Shown: piece by piece, positions 24,401-37,200 of the stretch | How the letters are laid out: each line of letters begins with the position of its first letter | Numbering within the stretch: the first letter of the stretch is position 1 | From: Saccharina japonica | Lineage: Eukaryota; Sar; Phaeophyceae; Laminariales; Laminariaceae | Direction: 5' to 3' | Assembly: GCA_008828725.1 (NCBI GenBank) | Contig: MEHQ01002486.1 | Coordinates: forward strand, 209,963-273,962 | DNA length: 64,000 nt | Notes under the pieces: generated by a model | Databases searched by the model: none | Seen by the model: the letters and a program-made list of their open reading frames with translations, nothing else | What the model was told of the DNA's origin: nothing | Made by a program: the position numbers and the translations under genes

Positions 24401-27400
24401 GCCATAGTAAATAGGACCTACGGTGCACACAAAAACCTATATGTTTACATATTTTTGAGAACAATATTTGGTCGTATTTACTATGGTCCTCCGTAATAAC
24501 TGCCGTAAAAGAGCGTTGAATTCTCGCACAGGAGGGTGCGGTCGTTTTTTTCAGCGGTCGATTGTTTCCAGAACGGGAAGGTTTCCAACACCTAAACAAG
24601 GCGTTTTCGCAATATATATACTTCGTACGACTATAGACCTAATAAATCCCTATGCAATAACGCCTCCGCAAGTAATACGAATCATTCCTATATCTCACGA
24701 ACTACATACAGCTCGCACGCCAAAACCAGCTTCATCGATGTGTTCCCTTTGGTTGATGTGATCACCTGGATATGCTGTTGTGTTGTGGTTTTCAGTGTAT
24801 CCACGGTGTTATTGCCCGAAGATGGAATGTTACGCTTTTACTAATAGGTGGAACCAGCTTAAAATACGTGCATATATGTGGGTGCCATGCTCTCGACCCA
24901 ACCGTCGCATGGATATGTCCTGCGTCGGTTCCACCATCGTATATATAATATATTAAAAAATTAAAAAAAAAAAACCACAGCTGTGAGCTCGAGGATTTCG
25001 TCGAAACTCATCTTTGCTAGCTGAGTGTAATACTTCGATCGCGCGTACTTACGGATTTTATATGTCCTCATGTAGGATGTACATCCCGTATGAGGGGGAC
25101 ACAATCTGAGGCTGTAGAATTCAGGAAGTGTGTGTCTATTTGTGGGGGAAGGAAAAATTAAATCAAATTAAAATTAAAATTAAACAGTCTGAAATAAACG
25201 TACCAGGTATACTATAGTGTTCCGACGAGTTTACGTGATAGAGGGGTTCTACTATTTGTAGCCATGTCTGGTATATAAGAAGAGGTATAATATATGTAAC
25301 ATATACACTCAGCTAGCAAAGGTGACTTTCGACGAAATCCTCGATCTCACAGCTGTTTTTTTTTTTTTTTTTTAATATTTAATATATAATATGATATATA
25401 GCCTTCCGTACATATAATGTTCGACTTTAAGCACCCTTTTACCGTTGTTGAGAAAAAACGAACGCGGAAAAAACGCTCGTCTTAGGGTTACCCTCTTTAC
25501 CTCTTTACGGGTAATTAGTCATTCATTATAGTGTCGGGTATCGGACGGGGGACATCGTTGGCAAGAAGGTGACTGTACTGCGCGAAACGAAGGCTGCAGG
25601 TGCTATTGCTATGAGGGCAGATGGTAAGCGTTTGGATACGCATCGTATATATGGAATTTTTGAGTTTCGATGCCCCGTACTTTTTCATGCCGACGTGTAT
25701 GGGGGGGGGGGGTGGAGGGCGGCATCGTGGAGGACGAGAATGGGGGTAAAGCGTTGGTTGACAAGAAGGTGACGGCGATAGGGGTTCTGCTGTACTTTTT
25801 TTGGTCGAAGCAATGGTTGTGACTATTACTGACTATTATTAATAGTATACTCCTCAACTGAGGAAACTACCCAATAAGGCATACGCCTTATAAGGCATGC
25901 CTTACCGTTGNCTCGTCGACTCGCATCGAATTGTGCCTACCCACGCTACTATTAATTGGCGCTCTCAGCAGTTGATTCCGTTTTTTATTTATTTTTGCAA
26001 ATAAACTCAAAAGTCCGACCCACGTGAGATTCGAACTCCAGACATCAACGTTCAGAAGCGTTCGAGGTTACCTCTAGACCATCGGGGCGACCGCATATAC
26101 GATATTCATAAAAATATAAAAATGATACCAGGTAAACAACAGCTGTGAGATCGAGGATCTCGTCGAACCTCATCTTGGCAAGCTGTGTGCTGTGTGTGAT
26201 ACTTGCATCGCGCGCACGACGAACGCGTTTTATCTGGCCTTATGCCTCATACCTCATGCAGGATACACATAATATATAATATGATATATAGCCTTCCGTA
26301 CATATAATGTTCGACTTTAAGCACCCTTTTACCGTTGTTGAGAAAAAACGAACGCGGAAAAAACGCTCGTCTTAGGGTTACCCTCTTTACCTCTTTACGG
26401 GTAATTAGTCATTCATTATAGTGTCGGGTATCGGACGGGGGACATCGTTGGCAAGAAGGTGACTGTACTGCGCGAAACGAAGGCTGCAGGTGCTATTGCT
26501 ATGAGGGCAGATGGTAAGCGTTTGGATACGCATCGTATATATGGAATTTTTGAGTTTCGATGCCCCGTACTTTTTCATGCCGACGTGTATGGGGGGGGGG
26601 GGAGGAGGGAGGCATCGTGGAGGACGAGAATGGGGGTAAAGCGTTGGTTGACAAGAAGGTGACGGCGATAGGGGTTCTGCTGTACTTTTTTTGGTCGAAG
26701 CAATGGTTGTGACTATTACTGACTATTATTAATAGTATACTCCTCAACTGAGGAAACTACCCAATAAGGCATACGCCTTATAAGGCATGCCTTACCGTTG
26801 ATCCCATTTCTGTGTTACGATATACTTGGACCGACAAATACCTACGATAGGCCGAGGTTTAAGCGTCCTTTTTTTTATCGCAATCAGATTTGACTTAGTA
26901 ATTACTTACTATTAGTATACATCTACTCAAGTGGAGAGCTTCAGAAAAAATAGGTATATGTATTCCCGACCATTATCATACATACGGATTAGTGTATCTC
27001 ACTTTCACGCTCATGCCTCACATGGATTATTCCAACCACGATATTCCAACTATTTCTCGGAGTGGTTTTGGGAGAGGCCTAAGCCGCTCTCGGGTCACGA
27101 CTGGATCATTATCTTTTTCTCCTCTAGTCTAATACGAAATACCAGTATTAAAATATATTTACAAGCAGTATGGCAAGCAAATATTACATTCATCCAATAA
27201 CCTGCTCACCTTATTGATCTTCGAATCTCACAATCTAAACTCTAGCATGCCTAGGAAGCTACTATTACATTTGGTATCATAGTAGCATTATCATAAGCTT
27301 TTATAACCAGGTGTTATCTGAATAGGCCAGTGAATACACCGGTATCCGTAGGGCTGCAGTCTAGCATTCTAACGTCTTATTAATCTCAATGTTACCATAC

Positions 27401-30400
27401 TTGTAGCTGTACTGAGTGTTTCGTCGCTAGGTAGCAGGCTTGGCGAGATGCCGCTCGTACAGGAATCATACTCTAACTAAGCAGAGGATGTTCTTAACAC
27501 ATACTTCGTACGAGTACTGCAGTAGTATACGAAGTATGTATCCAATAATATACCTGGTATATATAGTTATATTTTTTCATCAAAATATCTACCAGGTACC
27601 ATAGTACCACCACTGTCGATGCTACTACACGCGCACCGTTAGTAGTAGTGCAGTAGCAGTTACATAGGTCTATTATCAATACTAACAATCTATGCCCGGT
27701 ACTTCGTGTACATTTAAAATTCAACAGTCTAACGTAACAGGCTAGGCTAATTAATATATTTAGAGCTAACAACCTGGTCGTCTGATATCCCAATAGTACC
27801 ACCTCTTAACTAACCTCAATAGCGCCACAACTATATTTAGACTAACCGGTCAAAACTGGCGTGTTCCGACACGCTCGCTCCCCGGGAAGGAGGCAGACCC
27901 GCGAGAAAGGAAGGGTTTCCAACATTTTCGGAGCGTTTCCCTCCCGGGGTCGTCCCCACACAAACTTCAACACAAAAACAATCCGCGCTCTAAATGGCGT
28001 GTGTTCCGTATACTACAGGCAGCAAGCTGAGCGAGGTACGGCTGGTGGAGGAGTCGCAGTCCATGAAGGACGCTTGCAAGGTGATGCTCGAGCCCCTGAC
28101 CAGCACCGGCCGCGTGAGGGTGGCGTACGGCAATTCTCTGCTGGATGAGGCGAGGGCAGCAGGCAGGGGTGAGGGAAAGGCATGATCGCTCGTTCGGTTA
28201 ACCGTTTTGTTCTTGCTTTTTTGGACGCGTGGGGCGATAGAGGCAGGGCAGGGCACGTTTCGGCCGACATGTCTTTACCCTTTGGATAGATCATGATCTA
28301 CTGTAGATAGATCATCTAGTTATCTAGATCATGATCTACTGTTATACATCATCTAGTTACTAGATCATGATCTACTGTAGATAGATAATCTAGTTATCTA
28401 GATCATGATCTATAGATCATCTACATGCTAGATCATGATCTACTGTAGATACATCATCTAGTTATCTAGATCATGATCTAGATCATGATCTAGTTATCTA
28501 GATCATGATCTACTGTACATATATCATCTAGTTATCTTGTAGTTATCTAGATAATCTAGTTATCTAGATAATTATCTAGATCGTCTACAGATAGATCATG
28601 GTCTAGGTCATCTAGTTCCCCACCTGCCGTTGTGAGGGGTTGTGAAGGATCTGCATACATAGCAACGGTTGGAACCTAAATCAGGGGCGTATCTGCCCCA
28701 AAATATCTCGATCATGAAACGGGGATCTGACCTGGCCGATGTGTGCAGCGGTTGGAATGTAAAGCAGAGATCTGTCTGCCCCGAATGATCTAGACCATCA
28801 AATGGGCATCCAATCTGATCTGATATACTATGACCTGATCTGATCTGATCTGATCTGTCCGATGTGTGCACCGGTTGGGACATTCATCAGGGGCATATCT
28901 GCCCCAAAATGTCTAGCATCATGAAACGGGGACCTGATATGTTCGACGTGTGGCAGCGGTTGGAATGCGAATCAGGGGTGCATCTGCCCCGAACGATCTA
29001 GACCATGATATTATATGACCCGATCTGATCTGATCTGATCTGATCTGATGTGTCCGATGTGTGCAACGGTTAGGACATTCATCAGGGGCATATCTGCCCC
29101 AAAATATCTACTTCGAAGTAGATAATGAAACGGGAACCTGATTTGTCCGACGTGTAGCAGCGGTTGGAATGTAAATCAGGGGTGCATCTGCCCCGAACGA
29201 TCTAGAACGTGATCTGATCTGATCTGATGTGATATTATATTATTTGATGTTATATGATATTATCTGATTTGATCTGATCTGATAATATATGATCTGACAT
29301 TATCTGATCTGATATGATATGATATGATATGATCTGGTATTATCTGATTTGATCTGATATTACATTATATTATCTGATATTATATTATATGATATGATCT
29401 GATATTGTATGATATGATATGATAGAATCTGGTATGATCTGATTTGATATGATCTGATATTATATCGTGTGGTATGATCAAAACATTATCTGATCTGGTC
29501 TGAGATCTGTCTGATGTGTGCAACGATTGGAGCAGGAGGAGCCGGCGGAGCTAAAGGTGGAAAGAAATTCGACCTCGTGGTAGCTGCCTACTCCCTGTCA
29601 CACCTGCCCACACACGCTTCCAGGTAAGAGAGAGAAGAGAGAAGGGGGGGGGGTATGCTCATGTTGCGCATGACCGTAGTCGTATGACCATAGACCAGGG
29701 GGAGGGAAGGGGGGGGTGTACTACATATCCACGCATGGCCGTAGTCGTATGACCGTAGACCTTCGCATCCCTACAATGCCGGGACGGCGCGTATCGGGTT
29801 TTCACCGACCAGGCAGACATTGCTAGCACCAAGCGCGAAGCGCCGTGGGGGGTGCATTTCTTCATTTTCATGCGTGGCCGCAGTTGTATGACCATAGACC
29901 CTCGTACCCCTACAATGCCGGGACGGAGCGTGTCGGGTTTTCACCGACCGGCGGGAGAGGAGGAGAGGAGGGGGGGGCTGTCCACTCGCGCTTTCGGCGA
30001 GAAAGGGGAGGGGGCGAGGGGGGGGGGGCTAGTTGTCGTCAGACGGAAGTACGACGTAGGGTGTTTGCGAAGAAATTGGCTGAATTAAGTTTCTTGTAAT
30101 CTGTTTCCTACCAGTATATAATATGATAGCAATCTCAACCCACGAACAAATAATTGATGCGAGAAAAAGCGACCAAAATTACGTTTTTTTTTCATGTACA
30201 ACTTTGAGGATTTAAGTGGCAAACGGAGCAACTTCTGATTGGCTACGTCACGCCTTCGGACTGACCTGTTTCAGCCATTAGCTAATCGTCTCTGTCGGTT
30301 TCAAATATGTGTACACATAACCCAACCAAATTGGATGATCGCAAACACCTTACGTACGTATTCATATTGTACACGAAACAGACTGCAAGACACCCAACCA

Positions 30401-31216
30401 AACTGGTTCCAAAGAAAATTCTTCTCGAACACCCTGTTGTACGTAGTGGCCGGTGGAAGAAAGTATGGTACCTTTTTGACTAGTTATTTGGAATGGTCGG
30501 TACAGCCGTACTACGGAGGACCATAGTGAATAGGACCAAATATTGTTAGTAAAAATAGGTAAATATATAGGTTTTTGTGTGTACCGCAGATCCTATTTAC
30601 TATGCTCCCCCGCATAGGAGTAGTAAGGAAGTATGATGCCTGTATATATCTTGGGCTACGTATGATCGTCGTCAGAAGGGACCACCAGTAAATACTTGTT
30701 TGGGCTACTTTACTGTCAGCGCTGACCATGCAGTCGTAACCCACTCCCGACAGTTTCACCCTCTTGACTAAAATAGACTCGAGGTAGATTAGGTGGTGTG
30801 CTTGGACAGCGTAAACCGTCACAACCGGGGCAAAAACACGAAACAGCTCACCCATGAAATTACCAAAAACATTAGCCGGGCACTTTGTTTGTCGCGCGGC
30901 TCATCCTGTCCACCCTGTGTCAAATCAAGCAAAAATCCACGGGGTATGTACTACCAGGGTATATGATACCGGTATGTCGCTTTTTTGTTGTCGGTATCAA
31001 TTTATAGTAACGTCTTTGACGGGGTTTGCATTTTTCGTGTCGATTTTTCTCTGTCGTACAGGGCAGCCGCGACAGCCGTGATGTGGAGCTTGGTGGCCCC
31101 CGGTGGCGTGTTGGTGCTGGTGGACGACGGTACCGCCAAGGGCTCGCACACTCTGCGATCGGCGAGGGAAATGGTGCTTCGACCTTCAACGCCCTCATCC
31201 CAGTCTCCAGAAGGTG

Positions 31217-31259
<43 letters not shown>

Positions 31260-34200
31260 GGGGGCCCCCCCCCCCCCCCCTTCCCCCTACTGCCATACCA
31301 TACCATACCATACCATACCAAGCCATACCGCAAAAACAAACATCCCATGTTGATATCCCTCTTTTAGCATACCGCAAAAAAACATCCCACACCAACAACC
31401 CTTTTTACCATATCGCAAAAAAACAAACATCCCACACTAATAGCCCTTTTTACCATACCGCAACGGCATCTCACACGAATAACCCTTTTTACCATACGTA
31501 CCGCAAAAAAGTATCTCACACTAATAACCCTTTCTTGCCATACCGCAAAAAAACATCCTACCAGGTACACTAGTAAAACCGTTTTTACTATACCGCAAAC
31601 AAATATCCTACACTACCAACCCTTTTTTACCATGCCGCAAAAAACCATCCCACACTAGTAAAACCTATTACCATACCGAAAAAAAACATCCCACGTTAAT
31701 AACCCCTCTTATCATACCGCAAAAAAGCATCCCTCACTATCAATAATAACCCTTTATCATAGTGTATGAGAACAAACCATAGATATCTCGACGTTGACAA
31801 TGAAATCACCATAACTTTCTCCGCAATTTTGTTGCCCTTTCCATACCGCAAAAAACATGCCACACCAATTCAAAGTGATCCCCCCCCCCCCCAAAGCGGC
31901 CACACCGGAAATTAAATCAACTCATTGAAGCTGTCGTCCGTATGCAACTCCGCCTTAAAGACGGTTCTTAGCAGGATGCAGCTCACCCTCCATGCGATTC
32001 GCCCAATCCCCCACGGCGCTTCGCGCTTGGTGCTAGCAATGTCCGCCTGGTCGGTGAAAACCCGACATGCTCCGTCCCGGCATTGTAGGGATGCGAAGGT
32101 CTATGGTCATACGACTACGGCCATGCATGAAAATGAAGCACACCCCCCCAAAGGTCTATGGTCATACGTACGACTATGGCATGCATGAAAATGAAGTACT
32201 TCCCCCCCCCCAAATAAACGTTGGCGCAATTCTTAAGGAAAATAGCCCCCTTAAGGGTTAACTCGCGTCCCGTCCGCCCGCCACCTCGATACATACCTCC
32301 CAGGAAGGGGATAAGACTAGCAAAAAGTTTCTTTGTAATATATGGAACCAACGTAATGAGCGCCCAAGTGTTGGAGGTGTCTCTATTAGGAGTAAGAACG
32401 GTGCTCCGTCTCGAAAGGGATGTGTGGTCAATGGTCAAATGACTAAGGCAAGCAACAAATGAGTTCGCCTTCCCCCCCCCCCCCCCCCCTCCCCTGTGCG
32501 TGTCCATGGTTTCCCACAGACAAAGCCAAAGCCAAAGGTCGGGGGAGGGGGGGGGATAGAGGTGGAGGTGACGGCGAGAAGGGTGGAAAAAAATCGCCCT
32601 CGTTGGCACCATACGTGGTGGGACCCTGCCGGCACGACAAGGAATGCCCGCTCAACACGGGCGAGTTCTGCCGCTTCCTACAAAAGGCGAGGAAGGAAAA
32701 AAAGTACAGCAGTAGTCTTAACGACGGGGGCGGGGACCCCTCTTTTTTTTGTCCTTTTTTTTTTCGTCCATCCCATGTATTATCTTCGCCCTCCTTTTCT
32801 CTCTCCCTCTTTAGTCGTAACTCAGATCCGGGGTCACTAAGTAGGCTCTTCTCCCCCCTCCCCACTACGGTACGTGCCTTGCATTTTTATCGCGAGAACA
32901 TTTCAGCACTTTTTTCCCTCGTCGACTTGCGTCGGATTCCGCTATACGTAGGATATTAAACTCTATAGGATATGAAACTGGGAGACTGGCCCATGCTATA
33001 AACGTGCTCTGTATTTCTTGTTTGAGAACGGGTATGTTGCAAACATCGGTGACAGATCATCGTCGATTACTCCCACTTCGTGACCTAGGTATTTCAGGGC
33101 AGATATATTGATGATCTGTATGATCTGTATGATCTGTATGATATGTATGATCTGTATGCTCTGTATGGTCTGTGTGATCTGTATGCTCTGTATGGTCTGT
33201 ATGATCTGTATGCTCTGTATGATCTGTATGATGTATGAGCTGTATGATATGTATGAGCTGTATGCTATGTATGATATGTATGATATGTATGATCTGGATG
33301 ATCTGTATGATCTGTATGACCTGTATGATCTAGCTCATGTTGCCGGTTGGGAGCTGCGCAATCTGCCCGATCTAGTGTAGCCCATATACTGTATTGCTTC
33401 GTATACAGATACTATACAGACACCGCACAGCATCTCACAGCGGCAGGTTAGGTTAGGATCTCGATGATCTACGTCATGCTCGATGATCTAGGTCATGCTA
33501 GATGATCTACATCATGATCTGTCCCATTTGTGGTATGTATGTCCCACCACTGCACTAACTTGATCTGTCTTCATGTGTGGTATATATGTCCCACCACTAC
33601 GCTAACTTTAGTATATATATCCGCTCCAGAAAAACAACAAATCCCCGTAAATGGTAGGCCTGAGTTTCTCATGAGAGGGGCGGTACTGCATACGGTAGCT
33701 GTCACAAGATATTTGTGACTGCCGTCAACTTGTGTGCGGACGTGAGCTACGATAGAGGTACTGTACCTTTTTTTGGCTATAATGTTTTCTGAATGACCTA
33801 CTAAGGGCTATAAAGGGCTATAAAAGCCTCCTTAACCCAAAATCGTCGAAATTTGGTTAATTGTGTGGCAGTGTTTTCGTTGAATACTTAATAAAGACCA
33901 TGGGGAATGTGTTAGTGGGTTCGTAGCACTTTGATTTTATTCCAAAATCAGTTTTTGGATGGAGTATAGAGCTCCTATAAGTGACCACCCTTATCAGGCA
34001 AAAACATGGTGCACCTCTACCGTAGCATGCTTCTGCGTTGGTGGATCCCGGTCGGTCGGTAGTTGGGTCGGTCGGTCGCATCAGCCATCTCGAAAGGGGG
34101 TACGACGTACAATAACCTTTTTTTCGTGTCGCCGTGCAAATTAGACTGCTGTCGTCAACTTGTGTGATTTCGTGGATCCCGGTCGGTAACTGGGTCGGGC

Positions 34201-37200
34201 GGTCGTTTCAGCCATCTCGAAAGGGGTACAGCACCCTTTTTTTATGGCGCCGTGTAAATTAAAATCTTGCGTTCTTTCGGGGTATTTATCTATCTCTTGC
34301 CTTTCTGCTGCTTGTTTCTTCTAACTTGTCTGTTGTTTGCTTTTTTTGTTTGTTTTTGTTTTTTCTTCAGGTCCCTTGGAACGCTGTGGATGTGAAGAGA
34401 TCTTCGGTGAGGTCTGTTCCGTTTTCGTACGTGACCATCCGGAAGGGCTTGCCGGTGAGAAACTGATTTTTTTTTTGTTGTTGTTTCGATGTCGTATTAC
34501 CGGCATAACCAAGGCTCTTCATTCTATTGTAGTCATCACCACAACCCGCAGGTCTGGATCAGGAAGCTTTCGAAACCTCAAGGGTCGGGTCGGGTCGGGT
34601 CGGGTTAGGTCGGGTCAGGAACCTTTCAAATTATCACAGATCGGGTGCGATCACCGGTAACCGACGCGATCTGAACCGCGAGGTTCGATCTGGCCCATGA
34701 ACAACCCTGGTATTAACAAGCGCGCGGGCATCGCGCCTCCTCCTTCCAGTGTATATACAAGGTATAACTTGTATCACGTTGGTATATATCGTTCGGTCGT
34801 GGGGTGATGCAAGGTTAAATTCGATGACGTTTTGTGCAAGCTGAAAAAAAAACGCAGGGCCCCATCGGTGCGTTGAGATTTTGAAGTCTATTCAGTCCGA
34901 AAAAGAGACATATACTCGTAGTATAATACCGTATGATACAGTATGATACAGCATGATACAGTGGTGAGGTTGGGTGTATACGTAGAGCAAAGGGCCAACT
35001 TTCGATCCATGAAAGCACAACAATATAAAAAACATGAATTTATTAATTCCGCTTCAAGACAATAATGAATTCATGAATTGGCCCTTCTGAGAGATCGAGA
35101 TGTGATCTGGACGTTAGCCGGAGGGGAAAAATGACATACAAAAACATCACACCTCGGACAGATCATCTACAGATCATCGATTCCCACTTGATTCTCTAGA
35201 TATTTCAGGGCAGATGATCTACATGATCTGTATGATCTGTATGATCTAGCTCATGTTGCCGGGCGGGAGCCGTACGATAATCCGCATGATCTAGGATTGT
35301 TTCCTGGGTTAGACCTGTACTACGGGCACATCCTGCACAAGCTCTCACAAAGGCAAGTGGGGAACTAGATGATTCATCTGTAGATGATCTATCTGGTCTA
35401 TCTGTAGACGATAATGTGCGACGTGTGGAACGTTATTGTTTTCTCTATATCATACACGTACCTCGCACCAGTATATAGTAGTAATGACGGTTACGTTTTG
35501 GTGTGCGGCGTTCGCTGCAGGTTCGAGAAGCGCCTCAGGATCAGAAACCCGAGACACCCACCAGCTCGTCCTCGGTAGAGCTCCTGAAGGCGTTCGCCCA
35601 GCTCAGGAGAAGCGGGGGCGGTCTCAGCGCCGCCATGGACAAGCTCGGTGAGGCACTTTGCAAATCATTGGTAGGGCTACACCATGGGTTGGCCTCCAAT
35701 TAATAAGGATTTCACGGCTACTTATTAGATGGGGGGGCGAAGTGAGCCAACTAAGCGACTTATTTAACCTCTTGGGGACCCAACCAGCCGACTTATTTAA
35801 CCTCTTGGGGACCCAACTAACCGACTTATTTAACCTCTTGGGCACCCAACTAAGCGACTTATTTAACCTCTTGGGGACCCCAACTAAGCGACTTGTTTAA
35901 CCTCTTAGGGACCCAACTAAGCGACTTATTTAACCTCTTGGGGACCCAACTAAGCGATGTATTCATCCTCTTGGGGACCCAACTAACCGACTTATTTAAC
36001 CTCTCGGGGGCCCAACTAAGCGACATATTTAACCTCTTGGGGACCCAACTAAGCGATGTAGTTAACCTCTTGGGGGACCCAACTAACCGACTTATTGAAC
36101 CTCTTGGGGGCCCAACTAAGCGATTTATTTAACCCCTTGGAGGACCCAACCAACTAAGCGACCCAAAAACGACACCGAAGACGCATGTTATCTACGGTAT
36201 ATAGAGGTGCACCATGAATTTTGCCTTCTGAGGGTGCTCGCTTGAGGAGCTCTATGCCCCACCCCAGGAAAACGATCTTGGAGGAAAACAGAAGTGCTAT
36301 CATACACACCCGATGAACCATCCCGTGGCCTGACTTGACTGTACAGTGAAAGAAATGTTGCAAAAGCGAGAATGAAAGACCGACGTTTTGGGGTTAAGAA
36401 GCCCGATCATTCAGAAAAAAAAATCAGCCAAAAAACGGTACATGCCTCTAGCGTAGCATGTGCCCGAAGGTCTTTTTGACCGTCTGCGAGCAGAGAGCCT
36501 GAGCGCCCGGCACGGTAAGGGTAGGGTAGGGTAGGGTAGGGTAGGGTAGGGTAGGGTAGGGTCATGTTGTCCTGTTGCGCCCGTACCGTAGGACTCCTTG
36601 CATTGCAACAACCATTGGATATTACTCGGACGCCAACCGTTGTATGATGTCACCCCCCCCAATCATGCTGCTGCCGTTGCCGTCATCTCTCATCTGTAAC
36701 TTTCCCCCAAGAGGGTTCATACCTGGTACAGAGAACATTGAGAGATGTACCATGTGTTTTTGCCTTCTGAGGGTGGTGGCTTGAGGAGCTCTATACATCT
36801 ATACCTGCAGTAGTCTAAAAACTGATTTTGGAGGGAAACGAAAATGCTACCCGAGAGGATTAATACCCGGTAGACGCACGCATGCCATGATAGAGATGCA
36901 CCATGTGTTTTTGCCTTCTGAGAGTGGTCACTTGAGAAGCTCCATACCTCTATACGTGCAGTAGTCTAAAAACTGATTTTGGAGGAACACAACAATGCTA
37001 CGACATAACCGATGAAAAAGTCCCCATGGCCTGAGGATATTATAACGAAACATATTGCATCACAAAAAAGAAATTCCGACGGTTTTTGAGGCTAAGGAAC
37101 CCCGTCATTCCGAAATCGTTTCGTCCCAAAAAAGGTACATTACCCCTATCGTAGCCAAAAAACGGTACATTACCCCTATCGTATCCAAAAAACGGTACAG

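Noticed and set aside
25912..26091. Functional tRNA gene on the minus strand
   Set aside because: Promoter boxes are good but the anticodon and acceptor stems do not pair cleanly and the same head recurs attached to a SINE body.
33108..33380. Plus-strand open frame MICMICMIC
   Set aside because: Direct translation of the ATGATCTGT array; no protein family.
35658..36132. Plus-strand periodic frames (SDLFNLLGTQL), resembling a leucine-rich repeat protein
   Set aside because: The unit is exactly 33 bases so frames stay open by arithmetic; it lies in RSM22 intron 12 and has frame breaks.
35745..36165. Possible CRISPR-like array (regular 33-bp repeat)
   Set aside because: No distinct spacers; contiguous tandem units in a eukaryotic intron.
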